Source: Aureimonas sp. ME7 (GTDB taxonomy: Bacteria > Pseudomonadota > Alphaproteobacteria > Rhizobiales > Rhizobiaceae). Taken from it: a DNA stretch of 64,000 bases. The position numbers were made by a program, and so were the translations under genes. The stretch lies in NCBI RefSeq assembly GCF_903970965.1, contig NZ_CAJCKW010000009.1:62001-126000 (forward strand). The letters run 5' to 3'. The notes under the pieces were generated by a model that saw only the letters and a list, made by a program, of their open reading frames with translations, did not search any database and was not told the DNA's origin. Position 1 is the first letter of the stretch. Each line of letters opens with the position of its first letter. Positions 1-8,700 of this stretch are shown piece after piece.

Positions 1-96
1 GGTGATCTGCGACAGCTCCGCAGCGCTTGCAGAGCCTGAAAGGAGGGCGATGACACCGGCAACGAGCCCTGAAAGACGGAAGGCGGTTCGATTCAT
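1..96 (-). CDS. Secreted protein, N-terminal fragment only
   Basis: The first 32 codons of a minus-strand gene that runs off the left edge of the window. The start ATG is at 94-96. The visible protein begins MNRTAFRLSGLVAGVIALL and continues SGSASAAELSQIT: a short basic start, a hydrophobic core and an Ala-X-Ala cleavage site, which is a classical Sec signal peptide. The mature protein is outside the window, so its function cannot be named. The region upstream on the minus strand (about 190-235) is an AT-rich island in otherwise GC-rich DNA and probably carries the promoter, but I cannot assign -35 and -10 boxes with confidence. Confidence 0.6.
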   Translation of the reverse strand, partial: MNRTAFRLSGLVAGVIALLSGSASAAELSQIT

Positions 97-367
97 GAGG
101 AAGGGCTCCTGGGGCTTTGGGTCATCGCCCCATCGAAACGGTTCCTCGACGCGGCGCTGCCCAGCCTAAGGCAGGCGGGGTGCCCTTCGACAGAAATGTA
201 TATCTATTTGCTGGACATTTGAGAGAATAAGGCACGTCGGATCCGCGGACCTCTGGCATTCGGACGCGCTGGGCGCCCCGCACCCCCCGCCTGCGGTTCC
301 ATCGCGTTCGCACCGGATCGTATCGATGAGTTCGTCGAACCGCGTGCCGTATTTCGCGCTCTTGGGC

Positions 368-1021
368 TCAGCTATCCCTGGCCGATCCCTCGATCTGCGC
401 GACGATGGCTTCGTAGAGCGGTTGCGGTCCGAACTGCGCCGGCTCCTTTCCGTTGACGAAGAATGTCGGCGTCTTCGCGATACCGATGGCCTTGAGGTCC
501 GCGACGTCGCGTTCGAGGACGGCCGTCACCTCCGGCAGCGCCGCATCCTGCCGGGCTTGGGCCAGGTCGATCCCGCCCGTCCCTGCGATCTCCCAGGCCT
601 TCGCGATGTCGGGCGCGCCATGGATCGCCCATTCCGGCTGCCGCTCGAACAGCCGATCCAGGACCGCCTCGAACCGGCCCTGTCGCCGTGCGGCCTCCAG
701 GATGCGGACCGCTTCGTCCGAGCCCGCATGGAGCGGCGTGTAGCGCAGCACCAGCCGAAGGTCGTCGGGATGTCGCGACAGCATTTGCCCGAGGATCGGG
801 TGAAAGGCCCGGCAGGCCTCGCAGGACGGATCGAAGAACTCGACCAGCGTCACCGGCGCCGCGGCGGGCCCGATCACGGGCGAGTGGGGACGCACGAGCC
901 GGTCGCCTTCCGCCGAAAGCGCGACGGCTTCCGGGCGGCGGCTTCGATACCACGCCGCTCCGCCGCCGAAGGCTAGAAGGGCGGCGGCGGCGGTGGAGGC
1001 GACGAAGGTCCGGCGGTTCAT
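368..1021 (-). CDS. DsbA-family thiol:disulfide interchange protein
   Basis: A 217-residue thioredoxin-fold oxidoreductase of the DsbA/DsbG family, predicted to act in the periplasm, transferring disulfide bonds to exported proteins. It starts with an Arg-Arg N-terminus and a hydrophobic stretch (residues 8-25, Tat- or Sec-like signal or anchor). The active-site CEAC motif is at residues 67-70 within FFDPSCEACRAFHP. A TPTFF stretch near the C-terminus supplies the cis-proline loop. The ATG at 1019-1021 overlaps the stop of the upstream DsbB gene by four bases (ATGA), so the two are translationally coupled. Because DsbB re-oxidises DsbA-like partners, the pair likely forms a dedicated oxidation couple. 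A longer reading frame extends upstream over dsbB but is not needed. Confidence 0.85.
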   Translation of the reverse strand: MNRRTFVASTAAAALLAFGGGAAWYRSRRPEAVALSAEGDRLVRPHSPVIGPAAAPVTLVEFFDPSCEACRAFHPILGQMLSRHPDDLRLVLRYTPLHAGSDEAVRILEAARRQGRFEAVLDRLFERQPEWAIHGAPDIAKAWEIAGTGGIDLAQARQDAALPEVTAVLERDVADLKAIGIAKTPTFFVNGKEPAQFGPQPLYEAIVAQIEGSARDS

Positions 1022-1488
1022 CGGCGTCTCCTGTCGAAGGGGAGGGCAAGAAGAAGAAGGATCGCGGCGAAGGCCGCGAGGGATAGGGGCGGCAGCGGCA
1101 GGACGCCGAGGATCGTCATGTCGGCGCTCGCGCAGGACGGCCCCGCGCCGCAGGGTTCGATCGCCTCGGGCACGATCCCGGCGAGGACGAGGGTGTGGAA
1201 TGCGGCAAGGGCGAGACCTACGGCCGCCAGCGGCAGCGCATAAAACCGCACGCCCCAATCGCCGGGGAAAGCCGCGATGCCGAGCAGGACGGCCAGCGGG
1301 AACATCGCGATCCGCTGGTACCAGCAAAGGACGCAAGGCGTCCGCCCCATGACCTCGCCGACGAACAGCGCTCCGAGCGTCGCCGCAAGTGCAACGATCC
1401 ATGCCGCCTGGAGCGGGACCAGATGACCGGTCGGCGCGTCATGGACGCCGGCCTGCCGTCTTGCCCGATCAACCGATTGTGCCGACAT
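1018..1488 (-). CDS. dsbB: Disulfide bond formation protein B (DsbB family)
   Basis: A 156-residue inner-membrane quinone-dependent oxidase that recharges DsbA. Four hydrophobic segments are visible. The first periplasmic loop carries the diagnostic CVLCWYQR motif with the CxxC pair, and a second cysteine pair lies in the PCGAGPSC region of the later loop, as the family requires. The start chosen is the ATG at 1486-1488 (MSAQSVDRARR), which leaves a short cytoplasmic N-terminus; an in-frame extension up to 1593 is rich in Arg/Gly and unlike the family. It overlaps the dsbA-like gene by 4 bp. The extra-cytoplasmic partners served by this pair are not evident here. Confidence 0.88.
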   Translation of the reverse strand: MSAQSVDRARRQAGVHDAPTGHLVPLQAAWIVALAATLGALFVGEVMGRTPCVLCWYQRIAMFPLAVLLGIAAFPGDWGVRFYALPLAAVGLALAAFHTLVLAGIVPEAIEPCGAGPSCASADMTILGVLPLPPLSLAAFAAILLLLALPFDRRRR

Positions 1489-1905
1489 CGGCAGCCTCCA
1501 TTCCGCTTCGCGCGATCGCTTCGCTTGTCCTACCGCTTCGCCTCCGGAATGCCGCGCCGGTCCCCAGCCGTTCGGCGGGACGCGCCACCACATCCCTTTG
1601 CATCCTCATCTCCCGCGTATTCGGTTCTGTGAGGCGGACGCAGTTCGCGAGGGAACCGCCACGGGCAGGTCCGTCGCCGCGGCGAGCACGCCCGGAAATG
1701 CAGGGTTGCAGGAGGGGAGGTGGAAATTCGGCGTGGCCTTGGCATCGGTTGCCCGTTTCAAGCCGACCGGCATCAGGCTCCATACGGCAATCCCAACCGG
1801 ACGCCCGGCAAAACGAGCGGAGGGCGTTCTTGCCCCAGTGCTGCGGGACGCGGGCCGACGCGCTTTTCGCAGCGTTCACCTCCGGGGTGTTCCCGGCGGC
1901 GGCGC
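1489..1905. other. Gene-poor intergenic stretch between dsbB and the metal ATPase
   Basis: About 417 bases lie between the end of the minus-strand P-type ATPase gene and the start of dsbB. Open frames here are Arg/Pro-rich shadows without ribosome sites, domain similarity or signal peptides. It presumably holds the dsbB promoter and the ATPase terminator, but I see no convincing hairpin or promoter boxes. Confidence 0.5.
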
Positions 1906-4122
1906 TCAACGCGGCCTCCAGCCGAGGAGCCGCATCGCGTTGGCGGTGACGAGGACGGTGGCGCCCGTGTCGGCGAGGATCGCCGGCCAAAGGCCCGTGA
2001 TGCCGAGGACGGTGGTCACCAGGAACACGCCCTTCAGGCCGAGCGCGATCGCGATGTTCGCCCGGATGTTGCTCATGGTCGCCCGGGACAGGGCGATCAT
2101 GTCGGGCACGTCCCGGACGCGGCCATGAAGAATTGCGGCGTCGGCCGTTTCCAGCGCCACATCGGTGCCGCCGCCCATGGCGATGCCGATGTCGGCGGCC
2201 GCCAGCGCCGGCGCGTCGTTGATGCCGTCGCCGACCTTGGCGACGACGAGCCCTTCCGCCTGGAGTTCGCGCACGATGCGCTGCTTGTCCTGCGGCAGGA
2301 GCTCGGCCCGCGCTTCGATACCGAGGCCGCCAGCGACCGCCTCGGCCGTCGTGCGGTTGTCGCCCGTCAGCATGACCGTGCGGATGCCGCCGGCCTTCAT
2401 CGCGGCCAGCGCTTCGCGGGCGTCCGGGCGTGCCTCGTCGCGCATGGCGATGGTGCCCGCGATCCCGCCCCTCGCGATGACGACCGATACGGTCTTGCCT
2501 TCGGCATTCAACGCCGCGATCGCGGTCCTCTGCGTCTCGCCGAGAGACACCCGCCGATCGGCGGCCTGCGGCGAGCCCAGAAACACGGGTTCGCCGCCGA
2601 CCTTGCCTTCAACGCCCTCGCCGGGAACGGCGTTCGCGTCGAAGGCGGGCGGTACCGGAGCGTTGTCGATCTTGGCCTTTTCCAGGATCGCCAGCGCCAG
2701 CGGATGGCTCGACCCTTTTTCCAGGGCGGCCGCAAGCGACAGGACGTCCCGCGCCGAGCGCCCGACGGGAACGACATCGGTGACGACGGGTTTGCCGGCC
2801 GTCAGCGTCCCCGTTTTGTCGAAGGCGACGGCGGTGATCTTGCCGAGCGTCTCCAGCACCACGCCGCCCTTGATCAGCAGGCCGCGCCGGGCGCCGGCCG
2901 AGAGGCCCGCCGCAATGGCGGCCGGCGTCGAGATGACGAGCGCGCAGGGGCAGCCGATCAGAAGGATGGCAAGACCCTTGTAGATCCATTCGCTCCAGTC
3001 CCCGCCGAAGGCCAAAGGCGGGACGACGGCGACAAGGAAGCCGACCGCAAGCACGGCCGGGGTATAGACCTTCGAGAAGCGGTCGATGAAACGCTCGGTC
3101 GGCGACTTTCCTTCCTGCGCCTCCTCGACGAGGCGGACGACGCGCGCGATCGTGTTGTCGGCCGCCGCGGCCGTGACGCGCACCCTGAGGACCGAACCCG
3201 CATTGACCGTGCCGGCGAAGACGGCGTCGCCGACGGTCTTGCGCTTCGGGACGCTTTCGCCGGTGACCGGCGCCTCGTCGACCTCGCCCGATCCCTCCAC
3301 GACCGATCCGTCGGCCGGAATGCGGTCTCCGGGGCGCACGAGAATGATCGCACCGACGGCGAGGCTTTCGGCCGGAACCTCGGCCGTCTCGCCATCCTTT
3401 TCCACAAGCGCCGTCTTCGGCACGAGGGCGGACAGGCCCTGGATACTCGCCCGGGCACGGCTCGCCGCCAGCCCCTCCAGCATCTCGCCGACGAGGAACA
3501 GGAGAACGACGGTGGCGGCCTCCTCCTCGGCCCCGATCAGGACGGCGCCGATCGCGGCGATCGTCATCAGCGTCTCGATCGAGAACGGGCTGCCGAACCG
3601 GGCCGCCGTGATCGCCCGCCAGGCGACGGGGACGAGGCCGACCGCGAGCGCGGCAAGGAAGGCCGGTCGCTCCATCGCGGGCGCGAAGTGTCCGAGAGCG
3701 TAGGCCGCAAGCAGCGCCGCGCCGCAGGCGGCCGTGAGCTTCGCCTTCTTCGTCCGCCACCAGGGCAGGCCGGCCTCCGCCGGATCGTCGTGCGTGTGGC
3801 TTCCGCCGTCGTGTTCGCGAGCCTCGCCCTCAGCGTGGTCGTGGTGGCGGTGATCGTCGTGATCGTGATGTCCGGCTGCGCCGGTACGGGAGATCGGGCC
3901 GCTCGCCGCTTCGGCCCCGTAGCCGAGGTTGCGGACCTGCCGCGTCACGGCGCCTGCGTCGAAGTCTTCCCCGTGACGAACCCGCATCGTGCCGGCGGAT
4001 ACGGATACGGCGACGTCCTCCACCCCCGGAAGCCGCCGGACGGCGGTGTCGACCTTGCTCGCGCAGGCCGCGCAATCCATGCCCGTAATCCGGAAACGGC
4101 TTTCGCCCGTCGTGGCGCTCAT
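1906..4122 (-). CDS. zntA: Zn/Cd/Pb-exporting P1B-type ATPase
   Basis: A 738-residue heavy-metal pump that exports divalent soft metals from the cytoplasm with ATP. An N-terminal HMA domain has GMDCAAC (Cys17, Cys20). Residues about 80-115 form a His/Asp-rich linker with HDHDDHRHHDH, a likely extra metal-binding segment. Membrane helices follow, with the CPC metal-transport motif at 391-393, phosphorylation motif DKTGTLT (Asp435), and the C-terminal GDGINDAPAL hinge with GTDVALE. CPC together with a MerR partner resembling ZntR rather than CueR argues for Zn/Cd/Pb over Cu. The gene is divergent from the MerR regulator across a 67-bp region holding a palindromic operator, so metal-induced expression is expected. 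Length and motif order are normal for the family. Confidence 0.9.
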   Translation of the reverse strand: MSATTGESRFRITGMDCAACASKVDTAVRRLPGVEDVAVSVSAGTMRVRHGEDFDAGAVTRQVRNLGYGAEAASGPISRTGAAGHHDHDDHRHHDHAEGEAREHDGGSHTHDDPAEAGLPWWRTKKAKLTAACGAALLAAYALGHFAPAMERPAFLAALAVGLVPVAWRAITAARFGSPFSIETLMTIAAIGAVLIGAEEEAATVVLLFLVGEMLEGLAASRARASIQGLSALVPKTALVEKDGETAEVPAESLAVGAIILVRPGDRIPADGSVVEGSGEVDEAPVTGESVPKRKTVGDAVFAGTVNAGSVLRVRVTAAAADNTIARVVRLVEEAQEGKSPTERFIDRFSKVYTPAVLAVGFLVAVVPPLAFGGDWSEWIYKGLAILLIGCPCALVISTPAAIAAGLSAGARRGLLIKGGVVLETLGKITAVAFDKTGTLTAGKPVVTDVVPVGRSARDVLSLAAALEKGSSHPLALAILEKAKIDNAPVPPAFDANAVPGEGVEGKVGGEPVFLGSPQAADRRVSLGETQRTAIAALNAEGKTVSVVIARGGIAGTIAMRDEARPDAREALAAMKAGGIRTVMLTGDNRTTAEAVAGGLGIEARAELLPQDKQRIVRELQAEGLVVAKVGDGINDAPALAAADIGIAMGGGTDVALETADAAILHGRVRDVPDMIALSRATMSNIRANIAIALGLKGVFLVTTVLGITGLWPAILADTGATVLVTANAMRLLGWRPR

Positions 4123-4151
4123 GGCGCTCTCCTTGCATCGTTCCGGGACGA

Positions 4152-4182
4152 GGCGTACTTCCTCTAGCGGCTAGAGGAGCAA
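4152..4182 (-). promoter_or_regulatory. MerR-type operator/promoter of the metal ATPase
   Basis: A perfect dyad with 8-bp arms, TCCTCTAG-CGG-CTAGAGGA, spans 4160-4178 between the divergent ATPase and MerR genes. Reading the minus strand, a -35-like TTGCTC (4177-4182) and a -10-like TACGCC (4152-4157) flank it with a 19-bp spacer. MerR-family activators use such over-long 19-20 bp spacers and centre their dyad within them. The box assignments are inference; the dyad is directly visible. Confidence 0.7.
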
Positions 4183-4189
4183 GGGAAAA

Positions 4190-4612
4190 ATGACGGGCGG
4201 TGTGTCCATCGGCGAGGCTTCGCGCGCGAGCGGCATCAAGGTGCCGACCATCCGCTACTACGAGGGGATCGGCCTCTTGGCCGCACCGCGCCGCACGGAA
4301 GGCAACCGCCGGCTCTACGACGAGAGCGACCTGCGCCGGCTTCGCTTCATCCGGCACGCCCGGGAGCTCGGCTTCGAGATCGAGCCGATCCGCGAGCTTC
4401 TGGCGCTGGCCGGCGAGCCGGACCGCCCTTGCGCCAGCGCCGACCGCATCGCGGCGGCACACCTCGCCGACATCGACCACAAGATCGCCCGGCTGACGGC
4501 GCTCAGGGTCGAGGTTGCCCGCATGGCGGACTGCGCGAACCACTCCGTCGCCGACTGCCGGGTCATCGAGGTGCTAGGCGACCATGGTCAATGCGTGTTC
4601 GATCACCACTGA
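4190..4612 (+). CDS. MerR-family metal-responsive regulator (ZntR/CadR-like)
   Basis: A 140-residue transcription activator. Residues 5-70 are the MerR winged helix with TIRYYEGIGLL, followed by the long dimerisation helix. Candidate metal ligands are Cys81 (the family's conserved loop-helix cysteine), Cys115, Cys123 and Cys135, plus a terminal DHH; this arrangement resembles the divalent-metal sensors ZntR/CadR/PbrR rather than the Cu(I) sensor CueR. It is transcribed divergently from the P1B-ATPase and shares its promoter region, so it most likely activates the pump in Zn, Cd or Pb excess and controls its own level. The start ATG at 4190 directly follows an AAGGGAAAA stretch that can serve as ribosome site. 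Confidence 0.88.
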   Translation: MTGGVSIGEASRASGIKVPTIRYYEGIGLLAAPRRTEGNRRLYDESDLRRLRFIRHARELGFEIEPIRELLALAGEPDRPCASADRIAAAHLADIDHKIARLTALRVEVARMADCANHSVADCRVIEVLGDHGQCVFDHH

Positions 4613-4669
4613 CCCGCCGGCCGACGCTCAAGGCAGCCCGGTTCCGTCCGTCGGCACCATGTCCCATCG

Positions 4670-4792
4670 TCAGAACGGCATGGCGCCGATGACGAGTGGA
4701 GCCGGGTAGGCCAGGCGGGCGGGACCGGCACTCGCGGCGTGGCAAGCGGCCAGGGAAAGGCCGCTCAGAAGAAGTATCGTCGCGCGGATCAT
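4670..4792 (-). CDS. Small predicted lipoprotein, 40 residues
   Basis: A 40-codon minus-strand frame beginning MIRATILLLSGLSLAAC. Leu-Ala-Ala-Cys at residues 14-17 is a good lipobox, so signal peptidase II cleavage would leave a lipidated peptide of only 24 residues (HAASAGPARLAYPAPLVIGAMPF after the Cys). Its size resembles entericidin-type and other tiny lipoproteins, but the sequence is not one I recognise. It sits between the MerR gene and the HxlR gene, divergent from the latter. No strong Shine-Dalgarno is visible (GGACGACG lies upstream). The coding call rests on the signal-peptide/lipobox pattern alone. Confidence 0.5.
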   Translation of the reverse strand: MIRATILLLSGLSLAACHAASAGPARLAYPAPLVIGAMPF

Positions 4793-4872
4793 GAAACGTC
4801 GTCCATCGAGGAGGTCGAGCGCCGCAATGGCGCTTTCGATGGCTCCGATGTCCGATGCGCGATACGATCTCT

Positions 4873-4897
4873 CAAGTAGGCAGAAAAATCGGACTTG
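4873..4897 (+). promoter_or_regulatory. Inverted repeat upstream of the HxlR gene
   Basis: CAAGT (4873-4877) and ACTTG (4893-4897) form an inverted repeat with a 15-bp spacer, ending 8 bp before the preferred HxlR-gene start. HxlR regulators commonly bind spaced inverted repeats near their own gene, so this may be an autoregulatory operator. Five-base arms are short and could be chance. Confidence 0.3.
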
Positions 4898-4905
4898 GTT
4901 TGAAA

Positions 4906-5271
4906 ATGGATACGATCGGCAGTTCCGGGGGCGGGGACGTCTGCATTCCCTCCGCGCAGGAGGTCGCGGAGTTCCGGCGGGTGGTCCATACGGTCGTCGG
5001 CAAGTGGAAGATCGATATTCTGTTCGTTCTCATGGCCGGACCCAGGCGGTTCGGCGAGCTGCGCCGCGCTCTGCCCGGTATCACCCAGAACATGCTGACC
5101 TCGCAGCTCCGAGCGCTCGAGGCCGATGGGCTCATCAGCCGCACGGCCTATCCCACGATCCCGCCCCGTGTGGACTACGAACTGACCGAAGCCGCCTGTT
5201 CCCTGACGCCGATCTCCGCCGAGCTCGTGGCCTGGTCGCGCCGGAGAAAGGGCATGCCGGTAATCTCCTGA
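4906..5271 (+). CDS. HxlR-family transcriptional regulator
   Basis: A 121-residue winged-helix regulator of the HxlR (DUF24) family. After a short N-terminus with a single Cys (near residue 12), it has the family core VVGKWKIDILFVL, then GPRRFGELRRALPGIT, NMLTSQLRALEADGLI and a YELTEA wing. A conserved N-terminal cysteine in this family often senses electrophiles or redox change, so this protein may be redox-responsive; that is inference. The start at 4906 gives the usual family length; an alternative ATG at 4855 would add 17 residues and would place the CAAGT inverted repeat inside the coding region. It converges on the receiver gene with 35 bp between stops. The target gene is unknown; the small lipoprotein is divergent to it. 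Confidence 0.8.
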   Translation: MDTIGSSGGGDVCIPSAQEVAEFRRVVHTVVGKWKIDILFVLMAGPRRFGELRRALPGITQNMLTSQLRALEADGLISRTAYPTIPPRVDYELTEAACSLTPISAELVAWSRRRKGMPVIS

Positions 5272-5306
5272 AGTGCCGCCGCGCCCTTTAGAGCTCGCGA
5301 GCCGCC

Positions 5307-5702
5307 TCAGGTCGCCTCGCCGCTCGTGGGCGGTGTCGCACCGCCGGCGTCGTTGCGGATGGCGTCTTCGATCGCGCTCTGGAGAGCGGAAGGGGAAGAC
5401 GGCTTCGAGCAGATCAGCGCCAACGGGTAGCGACGGCGCAGGTGCGCGTCGTCGGCATGGCCGGAATGGAAGATGATGGGAACGGCGGCGGCGTCCAGCG
5501 CGTCCGCGAGCGGGAACACGTCGCCATCCTTAAGCCGGACGTCGAGGATCGCGCAGGTCGGCTTCTGCGAGCACAGGGCGTCGCTGGCTTCGCGAACGGT
5601 CGGGTAGGGACCATCCATCAGGTGGCCCATGCCTTCCACGATGTCCTGTATATCGAGCGCGACGAAGAACTCGTCCTCGACCACCATCACCACGTTACTC
5701 AC
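5307..5702 (-). CDS. Single-domain response regulator (CheY-like receiver)
   Basis: A 131-residue stand-alone receiver domain. The acidic pocket Glu9-Asp10-Glu11, phosphoacceptor Asp54 (in ILDVRLKDGD) and the conserved Lys100 in CSKP are all present. There is no output domain. It overlaps the 3' end of the hybrid HWE-kinase gene by 8 bp and is the last gene of the LOV-kinase operon, so it is the likely direct phosphorylation target. In alphaproteobacteria, single-domain receivers of this kind often act as phosphate sinks or feed the PhyR/EcfG general stress response; no phyR or ecfG is seen in this window. Confidence 0.85.
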   Translation of the reverse strand: MSNVVMVVEDEFFVALDIQDIVEGMGHLMDGPYPTVREASDALCSQKPTCAILDVRLKDGDVFPLADALDAAAVPIIFHSGHADDAHLRRRYPLALICSKPSSPSALQSAIEDAIRNDAGGATPPTSGEAT

Positions 5703-8700
5703 GGACCAGAACCTCGTTCGGCAATGTCATGCGGATCGAAAAGCCTCCCGCCTCCGCGGACCGCTCGACATCCGCCCCGAGCTGGCGCGCGGAGGTTTCG
5801 ACGAGGAGCGTGCCGAAGCCTGGCGTACCGCTCGGCTCGACCGTTCGATCCGACGCTTCCTCCCAATGGAACGCCAGCCCTTCCTCGACCTTGTGCCAGG
5901 ATACGCGAAGGCTGCCCCCCTCCGCGCCGAGCGCGCCGTACTTGAAGGAGTTGGTCGCCCATTCGTGCAGAAGGAGCGCCAGCGGCGACAGGTAGCGTCC
6001 GTCGACGGTGGCGGACGGTCCGTCGAACTCGATCGCGGAATGGCCGCGATAGGCGGCGAGCGTCGTGTTCAGGAGCTCGCCGAGATCGATCGCATATTGC
6101 TGGCCGGACGGGGCGGCGAGCGAATGGGCCTGGCCGAGCGCTGCGATGCGCTCGCGCATGGAGCGCGAGAACGCGCGCACGTCGACATGGGTGCGCGCGC
6201 CGGCCGTGATCATGCCGCCGATGATGGCGAAGAGGTTCTTCACCCGGTGGTTCATCTCGCGCAGCATGATCTCGCGCGTGTCGGTCGCCTCGCGCTCGGT
6301 GGTCACGTCGATCGAGACGCCGACGAGGCGGCGAGGCGTGGAATGGGCGATCAGCCGGCCGAAGCCCTTGATGTGCCGGATCTCGCCGTCCTTGGTCCGA
6401 AGGCGGAAGCTCGTCTCGAAATCCGCCTCGCCGGCGGCCGCGCGGCGCAGGTCCGCCTCGATGCGCGCCCGGTCCTCCGGGTCGATCGCGGCCGTCAGTT
6501 CCTCGATCCGGTGGAACTCGGCGTTCTCGACCTCGAAGAGGCTTCGCTCGGTCGCATCCAAGATCACCTGTCCCGTTTCGGGAAGGTACTCCCAGATGCC
6601 GATGCCTCCCGCCTTGACGGCGAGATCCAGCCGCTCGCGCTCGGCGGTCAGCGCGCGTTCCAACGACAGGGCGTCGGTGATGTCGGTGAAGACGAGCGTC
6701 ACCCCGTCGACGCTGTCGGTCTGCGTCCGGTAGGGCAGGATGCGCAAGGAAAGCGTGCGCTCGGCCCCGCGCAGCGTGACCCGACGCTGCATCGGCGAGC
6801 GCCCCTGCAGCACGTCCTCCGCGTCGCCGAGATAGGCCGCGTCGTCGAGCCGGCTCGTCATGTCGGCGAGCGGGCGGCCCCGGTCGGAGGGCTGGAACGG
6901 AAAGATGCCGAGCGCCGCGCTCGTGTAGGAGCGCAAGCCGAGGTTGCGGTCGAGCACGACCACGGCGAGATCGGTGGATTCGAAGAAGTTGCGAAGGTCG
7001 GAATTGGCGATCGTGATCTGATCGACCTTGCCCTTCAACTCGTCGTTGACGGTGGACAGCTCCTCGTTGGTCGACTGAAGCTCCTCGTTCATCGACATCA
7101 TTTCTTCGTTGGAGCTTTTCAGCTCCTCGTTCGCCGTTTCCAGCTCCTCCACGGCCGAGCGGAGGCGGTGTCGCGTCACGCGCAGCTCGTCCTCCAGGGT
7201 TTCCACATGGTCGTCCCCGTCGCTCATGGACACAAGGTCGGGATCGCTGACCGGCTGGAACGGGGCGGTTTCGCGGAACACGAAGAGGAACGTGCCGTCG
7301 GGCAGGGGATCGCAGACGACCTGCACCTCCTGCGCGCCGTATTCGGACTTCACCTCCACCGCGTTGACGACGAGGCGCTTGCCGTTGTCGCGCACCTGGC
7401 GGAGCAGCGGCCCGACCACGGAGCGAAGGCCCGGCTTGGCGAGCGAGGTCGCGCTGGAGCCGCCTGCGCGCGACACGGGAAAGTCGAAGAACCGGCTGAG
7501 CGGCCCGTGGGCGGCGACGATGCTGCCGTCCTGGTCGAGCACGAGCGTGGCGGGCGCATAGCGATCGACGATGCGGCGCAGGAGGGCCGTCTCGTCGCTT
7601 TCCGCCGCGCCCGAGCGCCGCGCGCTCCCCTCGCTCGGGCGGCCCGAGCGCCGCGTGTTGCCGCCGGGCAGATCGATCGGATAATGGGGCGCGCCCGGCG
7701 AGCGCTCGAACAGGCGCGCCTGATGGTCGATCGGCGGAAACAGGTAGTCGAACCGGCTGACGCTTTCCGACGGGCCGAGGAACAGGTAGCCGCCCGGCCG
7801 CACGGCATAGTGCATCAAGGGAACGGTGGACTGCTGGAGCCGGTCGTCGAAATAGATCAGGAGGTTGCGGCAGGACAGGAGGTCGATCCGCGAGAACGGC
7901 GGATCCTTGACGAGGCTATGCGGCGAGAAGCGGATCAGGTCGCGGATCTTGGGCGCGATCGTGAAGCGCTCGGCATGGGGGATGACGTAGCGCTCGCGAA
8001 GATCGGCGGGAATGTCGGCGAGCGCGGCGGCGGGGTAGGTTCCTTCGCGCGCGATCTGGAGCATGCGCTCGTCGATGTCGGTGGCGAAGATCTGGACGGC
8101 CAGCGGCACGTCGTATTCGCGCGCGACCTCCGCGAAGATCATCGCGATCGTATAGGCTTCCTCTCCGCTGGAGCAGCCGGGTACCCAGACGCGCAGGTCG
8201 TCTTCGCCCGTATGGCCGCGCATGAGGGGTTCGATCGCCTTTTCGCGCAGGACCTGGAAATTCTCCGCGTCGCGGAAAAAGCGCGTGACGTTGATCAGGA
8301 GATCGCGGAACAGGGCTTCGCATTCCGCCGCGTCGGCGCGCAGGCGCGCGACATAGGAGCGGGCGGATTCCAGGCCCAGAACATGCATCCGCCGCTCGAC
8401 GCGCCGCACCAGGGTGGAGCGCTTGTAGCCGGAAAAGTCGTGCCCGACGGCCGTGCGCAGGACACGGCACAGATCGTCCACGTGATCGGCGACGAATTCG
8501 GCCTCGCCCCCCGACCCGTCCGTTTCGCGGCGGCGGAAGAAGGACGACAGGCATTCCAGAATGTCGCCCGGCGCCTTGACGAAGTCGACGAGGCCGGTGC
8601 CCACGGCCGACAGCGGCATTCCGTCGTATTTGGCGGTAACGGGATCCTGCGCGACGCACAGGCCACCATGCTCCTTGACCGCGCGAAGGCCGGTCGTGCC

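Noticed and set aside
1720-4167. Plus-strand 815-codon open frame
   Set aside because: It is the antisense shadow of the zntA gene; its product is Arg/Asp/Gly-rich with no domain. High GC leaves the opposite strand free of stops.
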